Below are positions 34,447 to 45,968 of a stretch of DNA of 64,000 bases, piece after piece; position 1 is the first letter of the stretch; each line of letters opens with the position of its first letter. The DNA comes from Kondoa malvinella. Taxonomy: Eukaryota; Basidiomycota; Agaricostilbomycetes; Agaricostilbales; Kondoaceae. The stretch is taken from the NCBI GenBank assembly GCA_039545315.1, contig BCIM01000002.1:833369-897368 (forward strand), written 5' to 3'. The position numbers were made by a program, and so were the translations under genes. The notes beneath the pieces are model-generated. The model did not search any database. It was not told where the DNA came from and saw nothing but the letters and a program-made list of their open reading frames with translations.

Positions 34447-36164
34447 TCAAGGCTTCGCAAAGCTCCGGCGACCAAAGCCTCGGTGCTTCACATTACTGGA
34501 AGCAAGCTTTGGCTTCTGATCAAGCTGCTCAGGATTTGTCGGTGCTGAAGCTGCTGAAGGGCTAGATTCGACAGCAGGAGGCTCTCGATGAGTAAGAATA
34601 GTCGGCTCGCTTGTTTTGTCTGCTGATGCATTGCGCTGCTGGCTCGGACGACTGGGAGAAGATTTTGAAGGAGCTGTTGACTCTTCATCGGATGAGCACA
34701 GGCTAATGACTTCTTTCGCTGGAGAGGTCTTGCGACTCGCGACGGTAGCTGGCTGCTTGGTAGTAGACAGCTTGATCTGCTTGTTCTCTAAATTTGGCTC
34801 GGAATCCGCAACAGTCGCCTTGCTGTCCTCTGCTTTTGCCTTGACATCTTCCGTCATGGGCTTCAAATTCTCCGTCTTTGGCTTTGCATCCTCAATCTTT
34901 GGCTTGACATCCTCAGTCTTTGGTTTAATATCTTCTACTTTGGACTTGAGATCTTCCAACTTTGGTTTGCGATCCAATGTTGGCTTGGTCTCAGTTGAAC
35001 GCGTATCAATTCCCATATCTGGCTGAGCGGTATCCAATTGACTGAGTACAGGTAGCTGAGGTGTTGGGGTATGATCTCGCAGGGGAGACGGTAGCTGATT
35101 AGCAGATTGATGCTCCTGAGGCGAAAGTGAAGCAAACCGAAGTGGAAGCATGGGCGAAGAGGGTACATTATGACGAGAGGAACGACGAGGATTGTGGCCT
35201 TCATCTGACTGACGAGCGCGCTTTGCCGTCTTGTGAGGCTCAATGCTTGGTCGTTTCAGGCTTTTCGGTTTGATACCTAGTTCTTCGAGCAGCTCTGTGT
35301 TACAAGTCAGACCTGACGCTTGACTGTGCAAAAAGGACAGCTTACCGGAACTCTTGTAGCGAAATTCGAACACCAGCCAAGGCTCGTCTTCGACATTTGT
35401 AGTCACACCAACATCTTGCGAATAGTCCTCTTCCTTGAAAGAAGCTTCGAGTTTTTCTTCAGTCAGTACTTGGCCCAGTCTGCGCCCTATCGTCAGCAAG
35501 AGGCAGCTAAAATAAACAGAACGCACGTAATGTATTCGGACAACCTGGGATGCGTTCCTCTAGCCTTGATCAATTCCTTATCATCCTCATCAGGTCCAGC
35601 TTCTTCAGGTCGCGCTTCCCGCTGAGACGTAATTTCGCAGCGATGAAAAGCAAGTTTCGCACATGCTAGATCATCGACCGTTGAGCCCTCGAGTAGCTCA
35701 TTCTCCTTCACTTCGTACGCGGCATCCTTGCGACTTGCCCATTGGAACAAAGAGAGCTGTTCTTCGCCTGATAGAAAGATGCCTGGTGCCTTGAACCTGC
35801 TCAAACGTAAAGAGGTGAAGATCTGCTTGCTTGACACCCACGGATTCCAGTTTCGATGAGCATTCCTGTCCATGTCAATCTCCTGCATAGGATCAAGGCT
35901 GCCGTCCATGTACATCTTGATGAATTGGTCGCTAGCCATTGCCCAAGGTCGCTTGTTTGCTTCTTTAGTTGAACCGTAATGAAACATGAAGCGAAAGTAT
36001 AGACTGGGCTGAGAAGCGAGATAGCATGACAGTATAGTTGTTTGGCCTTCGACGCGTTTCTTTACGTCGTACAGATGAGCTCGTTTGCGTTTGTGCCCTT
36101 CTAAGCCAGAGTCGCTCGATTGAATGTAGCAGCTGATGTTCTCATGCGTCAAGGCATCGGGCAT
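34447..36164 (-). CDS. Unrecognised 539-aa protein with heptapeptide repeats
   Basis: Three exons (36164-35527, 35479-35346, 35294-34447). The N-terminal 280 residues are a compact domain beginning ISCYIQSSDSGLEGHKRKR and ending EPWLVFEFRYKSSELLEELG, a pattern that recalls a domain common in unannotated basidiomycete proteins (DUF7918-like); this is a tentative resemblance. The second half is low complexity with basic patches (HKTAKRARQS; RRSFAKP at the end) and a run of about nine K-x-x-x-E-D/N-x repeats. ISLCSSDEES looks like an acidic SUMO-interaction motif. Probably nuclear. Its start codon lies only 57 bp from that of the divergent helicase gene. Confidence 0.72.
34790..34975 (-). repeat. 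21-bp coding repeat (heptapeptide), about nine units
   Basis: In the protein of the minus-strand gene, units such as KPKLEDL, KSKVEDI, KPKTEDV, KPKIEDA and KPKTENL follow each other. At DNA level the unit is about 21 bp (variants of CTTTGGCTTGACATCCTCAG on the plus strand). The last units toward the C-terminus have diverged. Confidence 0.9.
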
Positions 36165-36221
36165 CTTGCTTGTGGGGTGTGTGACTGTCTTTTACGTTTC
36201 GGAATAGCTTGCTCTTGTACA

Positions 36222-39006
36222 ATGCAGGCCAGCAACAGATATGATCCTTCAGCTGCAGCAGAGCCAGTAGTTGCAGCTCCTCAACAGGACTCTGCAGCTT
36301 TGCAATCCATCAAAGACCGGATAGCGCGAAACCAAGCAAAGCGAGAAGGAGCGAAAAATGTCGACTTTGATCAATCTCAGCCTGTTGTCGCCCCTGCTGA
36401 GCCTGTGGTGGTCGCTGCTGAAGAGCCGAAAGGAATATTGAAGCAGACGCAAGCACAGCCCAAACCCAAGACAAAGGCTAAAGCAAAATATCTCAAGAGA
36501 AAGCTTGATCGCAAAAAATCAGCAAAGAAGCAATCTGTGCTCGGTGGTGGTGGTGGAGAGACACAGAAGGAGGTTGACGCTGTAGAGGGGCAGGAGGACA
36601 GGTCGGCAGAGACACCAGAGCAGAAAGCAGAGCGCAAAAAGCAACTAAAGGAAGCCAGAAGACTCAAACGATCTCAGAATGCTGAGAAGACTGCTGCACA
36701 AGATGCTACTCCTGCTGTTGAACCTCAAGCTGCTACGGCTGATGCACCTGATGTCGAAATGTCGAGTACTTTGCTTGACGCTTCAGCCGAACCCCCCAAG
36801 AAGAAGCGCAAACAGCAGCAACTGTCTGACGCTCCTGCACCAGTAGAAGAGCCTATCCAAGTCTCAGCAAAAGATGAGAAAGCCCTACAAAAGGCAGCCA
36901 AAGCGGCTGCTAAATCCCGTCGACTCGCAGCTAACGCCCAACCGAAACCTATAGCCGATGAACCTGCACAGCCAGATCATCCAGATGCACTACCTCGTTT
37001 CCCTAGACCTGCAAAGCTTGCTGCTCCGGATAAGAGTCTTTTGGCGCAATTATCGGTTGCTGAAGAGTTGCAAGGTGGATTGAGAGTTGACCCAAGTGTG
37101 ACTGTAAAGGTCCGTGGAATGGTTGTTTGAGCTCTGGCTCTTTTAAATCCTTTGTTTGCGGACAGATTGACGACCTCGTCGAATCGACCTCGAAAGATGG
37201 TCCAAAACACCTGCTCTCAGAACGCGCAAGGGGGAAGCTCGCTGATTTATCCATGACTGAATTCTTTGCTGGTACGTCGTGCGGCGACTGTGCTTTCTGA
37301 AGCTTAGTCGCGTCCTTGTCGTACAGTCCAATCTGTCGCTCTGCCATTACTGCTAGACACTCGTGCCCAGATAGCTAGAATCAAAAGCATGCAACCCAGA
37401 GATCTTTGCTTTAATGCGCCGACGGGAAGCGGAAAGACATTGGCATACGTCTTGCCTATAGTCGAGGTAGGCTGACCTTCAGTTTGTCCTGTTAGGGGCT
37501 ACTTTTCAAGGTCTCGTCTACAGATCCTAGCACCTAGAGTAATTAGACGATTGAGAGCTCTGGTTGTCTTACCTACAAGGGATCTGGTATTGCAAGTCAA
37601 GGAGACTTTCGACACTTTCTGTGCTGGAACAGATTTGAAGGCAGGTCGAACAGTCATTTGGGCAGTCATGTCCTAATATGATCAGTGACCTTCAGATCGG
37701 CACTGCTAGCGGTCAGCGTACTTTCGCCAAAGAGCAGGAGATGCTTAGCGGGACTATGGGTCGATGGTATGTGTCATTATTATACATCATTTCTGGCTAA
37801 CGAATTCTGCAGCGGTGTCGATATTCTGATCGCTACTCCCGGTCGCTTGTGTGATCATATAGCGTCTGGTAATGCAAAGCTGCTCGAGCACCTGCAATAC
37901 CTCGTCAGTCCTTTGCGATACGTCGTGGAGACCGACTAAATCGAAAGCAGGTCATCGACGAAGCTGATCGTCTGCTCGACCAATCTTTTAACGAGTGGCT
38001 ACCTGTTGTACTTGCTCATCTGAAAGAAGCACAAGACTTTGAAGAGGAAGAATCGCTCGTGCCAAGAGTAGCTGTGAGCGAAACCTCCTCTTGCTGATGT
38101 GTCACTGATACTTGGGTATAGGCGCAGAAACTGCTCTTCTCTGCCACACTCAGCCGTGACCCGAAACACATTAGTCGACTAAACCTGTACTCGCCGCTAT
38201 ATGTCGCCGTTACGACGGAAACTGCCGATGTGGTAGGAGAGACGGCTGATTTCTCGCTGCCGCCCACCCTGAAGGTTCGTAACCAACTGCCGATGATCTA
38301 TGATCGATCTGACTGCTGGGTTTCCGGACAGGAACACATGCTTGTCACTTCTTCCGCTTTGAAACCGCTTATGCTCGTTCATCTACTCAAGCAAAAGTCT
38401 ATCACACACGGTCTATGTTTCACCAAGTCTATCGAATCAGCCAGTCGGTTGGTCAAGCTCGTAGAATTTATGGAAGATCAGAGTGTAGACGAAAAGAAGA
38501 TTGCTGTTCGATCATTCTCTTCCGATTTGCCTGTTCACGAGAGAGGCAAGATGTTGGCTGCTTTCAAGAGTGGAGAAGTACAGCTGTAAATCCTTGAAGT
38601 GTGCGCCGGTGAATTAGCTGACGGTGATTTAGATTGGTCTGCTCTGACTTGATTGCTCGTGGCATGGATATCTCACACGTCACGCATGTGGTCAACTACG
38701 ACGTGCCGGTCGATATGCGCAAATATGTGCACAGAGTAGGAAGAACAGCGCGTGCAGGACGAGAGGGAGATGCGTGGAGTTTGGTCGAAAGTCAAGAGGC
38801 GCTTTACTTTAAGAACATGCTCAAATCTGCTGGGCGATTGGATTCGGTTGATCAGATGCGTGTAAGGAAGCAGGAGCTGGAACCTTTGATGGATAATTAC
38901 GAGGTGAGGGCTTTGTTTATCTGCCTTATAGATGAGGTGACTAAAGTGCTGTGCCCAGCAATCGCTTGAGCGTCTTAAAGGGGCTTTCACGCACGCCAAT
39001 GCATAA
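36222..39006 (+). CDS. DBP6: DEAD-box RNA helicase DBP6/DDX51, 60S ribosome biogenesis
   Basis: Eleven exons (36222-37109, 37166-37271, 37327-37466, 37524-37640, 37696-37766, 37813-37903, 37951-38073, 38122-38274, 38332-38585, 38633-38903, 38959-39006) give 753 aa. The first 300 residues are low complexity with Lys-rich nucleolar-type stretches ([30 protein letters not shown]). Helicase motifs follow: Q-like [10 protein letters not shown], motif I APTGSGKT near 361, Ia PTRDL, GG-type [20 protein letters not shown] near 472, III SAT near 519, IV-VI with [25 protein letters not shown] and [10 protein letters not shown] near 680. The [13 protein letters not shown] block and the long spacer after DEAD identify the DBP6/DDX51 branch. 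The fourth intron begins with GC. The start is the ATG (MQASNRYDP) downstream of a longer open frame. Confidence 0.94.
37641..37695 (+). other. DBP6: GC-AG intron in DBP6
   Basis: The exon ends TTGAAG and the intron reads GCAGGT...CCTTCAG. Only this cut gives DLK followed by IGTASGQ, the conserved DDX51 block. The GT one step downstream would break the frame. Confidence 0.85.
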
Positions 39007-39527
39007 TTCAGCATGTACCTGTGCTTATCCCAGAGTCACACTAACCTTAATAAGGCAATGTCTGAGAGAAGCCGCGATCTGCGAGACGCGTTCGAATTTC
39101 GAGCAATCCACAACCACGAACGTCCAAGCAGGTCTTGACAGCACTCGGCTCTTGAGGTTCTGACAGCAGCAAGCTGCAGCTCCGGTCCTTACCTAGAATT
39201 TACTCAATCGGTCAAAAGTCGTGACCTTCTTCGATATTCTCAAGGCGACTTCCCCTTCAAGGCTCAAACAGAAGACGCGTGCCAAGACGCTGCTGGGCAG
39301 GCTTGACCTTTTCCACAACACTGCAGCTTGCTTTCAAACACCTTTGGAACGCGGCGAGCACTGACCAAAGTTGCTCAGACCACACTTTCCTCTTTGATCA
39401 AGGCCCAGCGGGAGAAGCTTCTGTGACTTTGACTGTTTCGAGCAGCGGTTACGTTGAGCTCAACGAGTAAACGACTCAATAATCCCAAGGCCCACTGTCC
39501 TGACTTGGCTTCTAAAAAGGAATTTCA
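39007..39527. other. Intergenic, no feature seen
   Basis: Upstream of the kinase gene. Two short open frames (39279-39470 and 39454-39753) have no homology and are taken as chance or leader sequence. Confidence 0.45.
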
Positions 39528-42500
39528 ATGGCCGCAGTCTTCCAATCTCCCGTGCAGCAAGACTTTCATCGTCCGCAACCACCAAGACGAGATTCGAGCA
39601 CTAGATCAGAAAGAGCAGAGCGAAGGAATAGCCAAGGCCTGCAGGCATCGTCGCCTCCTTCGGCAGCTTCACCTGTCCTCACTCAAAACATTCAAACCTC
39701 GCACTACCAACCACCTCGTTCGTCTCATTTGCAAGGCATTGAAAACGCTCTAGCCATGAGTCTCGCCGAAATACCGCCTTACAATCCATCCAAACGGAAT
39801 AGTGGCCAAAAACAGGCGCCTAGTCAACAGGGTGCACCTTCTACACCTTCGTCCTCCTACTCGATACCTGCCTATGCGTATCCTTCACCCACATCTGTTC
39901 CTCGACCTGGCACCAGCTCATCCACGCGAAGCAATTCCAGCGCAGACTCTCGAAACGCGCAAAGTTCCCGCCAACCTGCTGCGCATCAGACCACACACAG
40001 GCCAGCTTCTACTACCGTTGTGCCTATACTGCAAACACCAGAGCAATATGCCTCTTCCCAGCGGAAAGAAGCAGCAACCACAGGTGCAAGGTCAAAAGCA
40101 GACCGAAACACCCATCAGATCATTGTCAATGCACCTCACACTACCGGTCATGTGAACCCAGAACAAGCTCAAGGAATGGGCATCTACCAACCTCCACCTA
40201 ATTCAGGCAACAATGGGAGACCGAAAATCTTCTTTGGCCCATATCAGCTTTTGCAGACTTTGGGCGAGGGCGAGTTTGGTAAAGTTAAGCTTGGTGTGAG
40301 AGGCGATACGTACGTGATTAAACTGCTGTGATCCCTTGCGGTCTAATGCAACTCCGTTGTGTACAGGCGGTGGGGTGAAGAAGTTGCTATCAAGCTCATA
40401 AAGAGAGGCAGCGTGGAAGAGTCGGCTACGAGGATGACCAAAGTCAATAGAGAGATTGATGTCTTGCGGGTTTGTCGAGCTCTTGAATCCTTTCGACGTG
40501 ATGGTTAACGGATCTGGTTGCAAACAGATTGTTAAACACCCAAACATTGTTCGACTACACGATGTGATTCAGACCGAGCGGTACATTGGTATCGTGTTGG
40601 AGTACGCAAGCGGTAAGCGCTTCTATATGCCACAATGAGCCAAGCTCATCAGTCTCTAGGCGGTGAATTGTTCGACCACATTCTGGCTCATCGCTACCTC
40701 AAAGACCGTGATGCTAGCAAGCTCTTTGCCCAGCTCATCTCTGGTGTAGCCTACCTCCACGCCAAGAAGATTATCCATCGCGATCTCAAGCTCGAAAATT
40801 TGCTGCTCGACCGCAATCGCAACATTATCATTACCGACTTTGGCTTTGCGAATCGCTACGAAGAGAAAGGCAACGATCTCATGGCTACCTCTTGTGGTTC
40901 TCCTTGTTATGCTGCTCCAGAACTGGTTGTGCAAGATGGCAAATACGTCGGAAGCGCTGTCGATGTCTGGTCCTGCGGTGTGATACTCTACGCCATGCTG
41001 GCCGGATACCTGCCTTTCGATGATGATCCGCTCAACCCAGATAGCGAGAACATTAATCTCCTCTACAAGTACATCATCAACACGCCTCTGTCCTTCCCGG
41101 AGTGGATCACGCCCGAGCCGCGCGATCTGCTGCAGAAGATGCTTGTTCCAGATCCGACCAAGCGATGTACGCTTCAGGATGTTGCTCAGCACAGATGGCT
41201 GCGGAAGTATGCTTCGCTCTTCGACCGCACAGTAGAAGACCTCGAAGGCTTGGCAGCGGATCAAGACGAGGTCAAGAGGCAGATGCTCGAACGTCAACGA
41301 GATGCTGTGTTGTACCAAGAGCAAGCTGCACACATGACTCGAAGCCAGACCACTGCTGGCATGCGACCTCAAAGCGCAATGGTCACCAGCTCATCCATGC
41401 AAGCTCCGTTCGCGCCTTCTGCTAGTGCATCTACTTCTGGACGACCTGGTCCCTCGACCTCGTCCAATAGACGAGCGCATGCCTACTCAGCAATTGTTGT
41501 GCCTACTGTCGCATCTCAGCCAGAGCCAGTCGTTCCAGCTGCTGATCCATTCGCCATGTCTTCTTCTCAATCGCACTCTGCTATTCCGATGAGCGTCTCA
41601 GTTTCGGCTCCACCTCGCGCCGAGAATGAAGAAGAGCAGTATCAGGCTGTTCTCGCGTCCCAGCAAGATCGCAAACGCATTCCAAGCGGAGAGCAAGAAA
41701 TGCCGAAAGCCAAGTCTCAGCGGACCGCTACGCCTGATGAAGCTGAAGAGCGAGAGAAGGAGCGCAAGAGTAAAGCGAAGGCTCATCGCTACACTGTTCA
41801 GGTCGAGTATGTTCCGGAACAAACGTCAACGCGGGATGTGTCGAAAGACGCCATCATGGAGCAGCCGGTTCAGATATCCCCTTTGCCGTTGGAAGAGAAG
41901 TCTCAAGCAGTATCGGAACCAGCAAAGTTCAAGGAGCTGCCAGAACCGATTGCAACGGTCATCGAAGAACCGGCATCAGCTGAATCGTCCGCTTCCCTTG
42001 TTCCAAGCATCTCAGTTGCGGAAGATCACTCGCCGACAAGCGACTCAGCTGCACACTCTTTCGATCCACCAGAGTCAGCTACCTCATCTTCGCATGCTGA
42101 TCTCGGTCACTCGTCATCCAATCTGCCGCCTCAGCATTCAGCTGCAACCGTGCTTTCTGAAAAGTCGACTACACCTCCAGCTAGCCCGAAAGCTGAAGAC
42201 AAGCGAACAGAAAAGGCTGTGCCATTCCCCCCTTCGCCCGAGCAGAAACGATCGAAACCCCTCACTGCGCCAGCCGCAAATGAGCAAGTGCAGAGAACAG
42301 CTTCAAACTCATCCCGTCCGCCTTCTTCTGCAGCATCAGTCAGCTCGAAGCACCGCAAGGCCGGCTCAAGTGATCGTTTCTCCATCTCCAGGTTCTTGGG
42401 CGGATCCACGACCAGCTTGGACAAGCAGGCAAGACGCGGACCATTGGAAGGCTCTACTGCCTCGGCGCAGAAAGAGCCTTTCGATGAAGTGACGAACAAG

Positions 42501-43971
42501 CGAAAAGGAGGCAGGAGAAAGGCATTCAGTCTGGTCGTGGAACCTTTCAAGCCAGCATCGAGCGGAGCTTCAGTGCGCAGCGGCAAGCGAAGCAGTGTGA
42601 GGGTCCAGGAGGGCAGTTCAGGATCGACCTCGTCTCGGCCAACGACAGAACGGCCGCGCACTAGGTCAAGTGTCGCTCTCGAAACAACGCCTGCTCAAGG
42701 CGCTGTCATGTCGCCTCCGCCACGAAACCTCGCTCCTTCCATCACATCGACAAGGAGAGACCCTTCCTCGGCTTCGACAGCAATCAGCACAGATCCAGCC
42801 TGGGTCTCGAGCGGACCTCCTGCAGGAAAAGCAAAACGAGTGATGGACTGGTTCAGATGGAAGAGCATGCCTCGAGACTCTGGATTGGCATCTTCGCAAG
42901 GACCGTCAGCTATTTCCACCGACTTTGACCGCAATACGAACCTGTCAGCTTCTTCTCGGGTGACTCGCGCATCAGTCAAGAGACAAGAAAACCTGCAACA
43001 TGATCAGCCCGCTCCGTCTTTGGTAGTCACTCAGACCCCAGCAGACGAGCCGACAGGACTTCCGGCTTCGCCTTCAACTGCCACAAGTCTGGCTTCGCAA
43101 GTACCTGTCTCCAAAGCGCCAGCTGCTTCAGAACGGCCAGGTCCTCTCATTCCGGTCACCGATGTGCAAAGAGCTGCATCCGTCGCCTCGAACCGTACTG
43201 GCTCTTTGGAACCGTTCACGGAAGCTCGACTGCGGTTCCATCAAGGTGCAGTAGACCAGAATGCGCTTACCTACCGACATCCGCCAGCAGTACTTGTTGA
43301 CATCCGCAAGATCCTCTGGGCTATGGGCATTGATGTTCGAGAAGAAGCTGGTCCTTTCCGCCTGAAGTGTACTCGACGGAGCTCTAAGAAAGTCGCAGCC
43401 AGTCATGGCGTTTCAGTCAACGCCGTCACATCTGGCAGTCTTGCATCTTCTCTCGGTCCAGGCTCTTTGGGCAATTCCACAAGCATCGGACCCGCAAGCA
43501 GCGAGCGCCTCGACGGTCGAACTGGTCTGCCAGCTTCGCCGCACATTGGCATGACTTCATCTCCTAGCAGCACTTTCAAGGCCTTCTTCGGTCGACGAAG
43601 CAGCACCAACTCGGTGCATCAGCAAGCTGGCATGCCATCGCCTGCACTTAGCACATCGACAACAGCGATGGATTCGCCAGACCTCTTACTATCGCCTCCT
43701 GGCACATCTTCGGCTACAATGGGCGACAGCTCTTCATCTGCACCTCTTCCATACTACGGCAAGACTGACAGTGGAGCTGAAGTCCGCTTCACCGTCGAAT
43801 TATCGCGCATGAAGAACCTTCCAAAGCTGTATGCGGTAGATGTCAGACGTCTGAAAGGAGAATTATGGGCATACCGTGGCGTAAGTCTTGTTTGGCATTC
43901 TCAAAGGCTATTGCTCACTCATGTATTAGATCTACAACGCTATTCTCGAGCGCTTGGAACTCGGCGAATAA
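39528..43971 (+). CDS. KIN4: KIN4-like serine/threonine protein kinase (CAMKL group)
   Basis: Five exons (39528-40309, 40367-40469, 40528-40612, 40660-43880, 43930-43971) give 1410 aa. The first 235 residues are low complexity. The kinase domain spans about 237-520: glycine loop [38 protein letters not shown] near 361, DFGFANR near 382, [30 protein letters not shown] and RWLRKY. The run [20 protein letters not shown] is typical of the Kin4/Ppk1 branch. A very long disordered, Ser/Pro-rich middle follows. Near 1195 is [16 protein letters not shown] with FRLKC, and the end ([31 protein letters not shown]) is a KA1-like domain. Kin4 guards spindle position in yeast; the role here is inferred from family. 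The terminal KA1 residues are completed only by a 42-nt last exon. Confidence 0.93.
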
Positions 43972-44431
43972 ACACTTCAGATAGCACAATTACCGAAGAG
44001 GCACGACATACAACATTACTTTTCATCTTTCACTCGGGCACAGGAAAGCGGCATTTCCATCTAATACGTATACCCGGCGCATGTTTTGGATTGGTTCTTA
44101 ATGGTTGAATGGCTGGTTGTTGAAGAGACGGAAGAGGGAAACGTGTACACCATATGATTCTTGTATGCATAGCAACCTAATATGCATTCTAGCCATTGTT
44201 TTCGCATCTTCCCACTCCTTGACTTTGTGATGTAAGACCAACATGAATCGCAGATTCGCAGATAAGCTGGTTGTCAGTGAAAAAGAGGACAGACGATAGG
44301 GAAGCGTATAGTGGTATTATATATTCTATCGGCTAAGCACAGGATATACTGAGAGAAAGAGTCCAACTGATTTACAAGATGAGAGTGATGACCGAAACCT
44401 GCTGAACCCAAACGCTTCCTCTTCTGCTCGC
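43972..44431. other. Convergent intergenic region
   Basis: 3' ends of the kinase and GTPase genes. AT-rich patches (for example near 44310) could hold polyadenylation signals; nothing else seen. Confidence 0.45.
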
Positions 44432-45688
44432 TCAGCACGCACAACCTTCAGCCGCTGATTTCTGCTGGTTGAGGTTGACGCCGGATCTAGCTGGCTTTGG
44501 TTCGTCTGGCATCATAGTCGCCAATTTCCGTGCTGTCCATACCACCAAATATTAGATCACAGGGATCAGACGATAGACAGTACGGACCGATAGCTTCAAA
44601 CATTTCATTCACACCTTCTCCCGACTTGGCCGATGTTTCAAAGAACAACGCATTCTCTTCATCCGCATACTGCTTGGCCGCTTCCTGCGTTACTTCGCGC
44701 CGTTCTGTTAGGTCTGCCTTGTTTCCAGCTAGTGCGATGACTGTGCGAGGAAGACAAAGATATATCAGCCTGAGACTGAAACCTATGGCTTCAACGCACT
44801 GATGTTTGGGTCTGCTTGACGCTGTAATTCCCGGATCCATGTCTTGGCTTTCTCTAGTGATGCCTATTCATAACAATGAGCAAACAACAACGATACTGAA
44901 GACTACAGACGTACCGAGCTAGTTATGTCATACGCCACTACAGCAACCCTGTTCGTCCAAGCAGATCAAGTCCTTATCGAGCACAGATCAGCAGTGAAAC
45001 GAACCTCGCAGATCGGTAATACATGGGTGCCAAGCTCTTGTATCGTTCTTGTCCTGCAGTGTCCCAAATCTGTCCGCGGATGACACAGAAATCAAGTCCC
45101 GAGAGACTGACTTCAGAGCGCTACGGACCTCGAACTTGATGAGTCGTTCATCTTCAAGCGATACGGTCTGCGAGAGGAATGCGGCGCCTATAGTGCTTTC
45201 GCGATAGTCTGTTCATCCCAGCAGCGAGGACATCAGCTGAAAGCCGAAATCGTTGCATCGGACGAACCGTCAAAGTCATTCCGGACAAATCTGTGTCATC
45301 ATCTTTGAGTGCGAGACTAGCGAAGGCGAGACAAGACTGACCTTAGGACGATGCTACTCTTGCCGACTGCTGATTCGCCTAGACAATACAGCGATATCAG
45401 ACTGTTTGCACTCTGAATGCAGAGAAATGATAGAGATGGTAGAGAAGCGGTTTGGATAGTCGGCCGACCAGTTGGCTTACGCCGACATTGCATGTGCGGT
45501 TTGCGAGGGAGGCGAACGACACAACGCTTGTACACTTGAATCTATCGAAGCAGCATAGCTATGATAACACAAGTGACACAGGCCAGGCGACACAAAGATG
45601 CGAAGAGACGTGGACTTGGGTGAGGCTCACCTAGCAGAACGAGTTTGAACGAGCTCGGTGCGGCTCTTGCTCTTGAATTGGCTGCCAT
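44432..45688 (-). CDS. YPT5: Rab5-family small GTPase (Vps21/Ypt5 type)
   Basis: Nine exons (45688-45631, 45378-45342, 45290-45268, 45208-45129, 45069-45005, 44948-44915, 44863-44800, 44740-44588, 44532-44432) give 204 aa. G motifs are complete: GESAVGKSS near 20-28, switch [21 protein letters not shown] near 68, GNKADL near 126 and [24 protein letters not shown] and LERREVT-type [15 protein letters not shown] fit Rab5. It ends in CAC, a double-prenylation signal. It controls traffic into early endosomes. The first intron (45379-45630) is 252 nt, about five times the usual length here. One residue is unusual: [13 protein letters not shown] Rab5 has Ala-Asn-Cys where this has RVAV. Confidence 0.94.
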
Positions 45689-45968
45689 GTCTGTGTTGTA
45701 AAGAGGTGTTTGCACTGGGGCGAGTGCCGGTTCTTATCCAAACCTCAAAGTCTCGTATTTGCTTCGCCCCCCTTTGTCCTGTGCAACGATACTCCGCTGC
45801 CTGTCAAGTTGTTGCACGCCTGACTCAGCTGCTATCCTCGTGTGTGACTGCACTACAAGGTATCCGCTCTCGCTTGGAGAACTCTACCTTGAGGCGGTCA
45901 ATCGACAGTCTACTGCCTGGCCGGCGAGATTCTGTCAGCCTCTCAAATTCACAGCAAATACATCCACA

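Noticed and set aside
41626..42492. 288-codon frame rich in Arg, Gln and Ser inside the kinase gene
   Set aside because: It is an out-of-frame reading of the low-complexity region of the KIN4-like gene.
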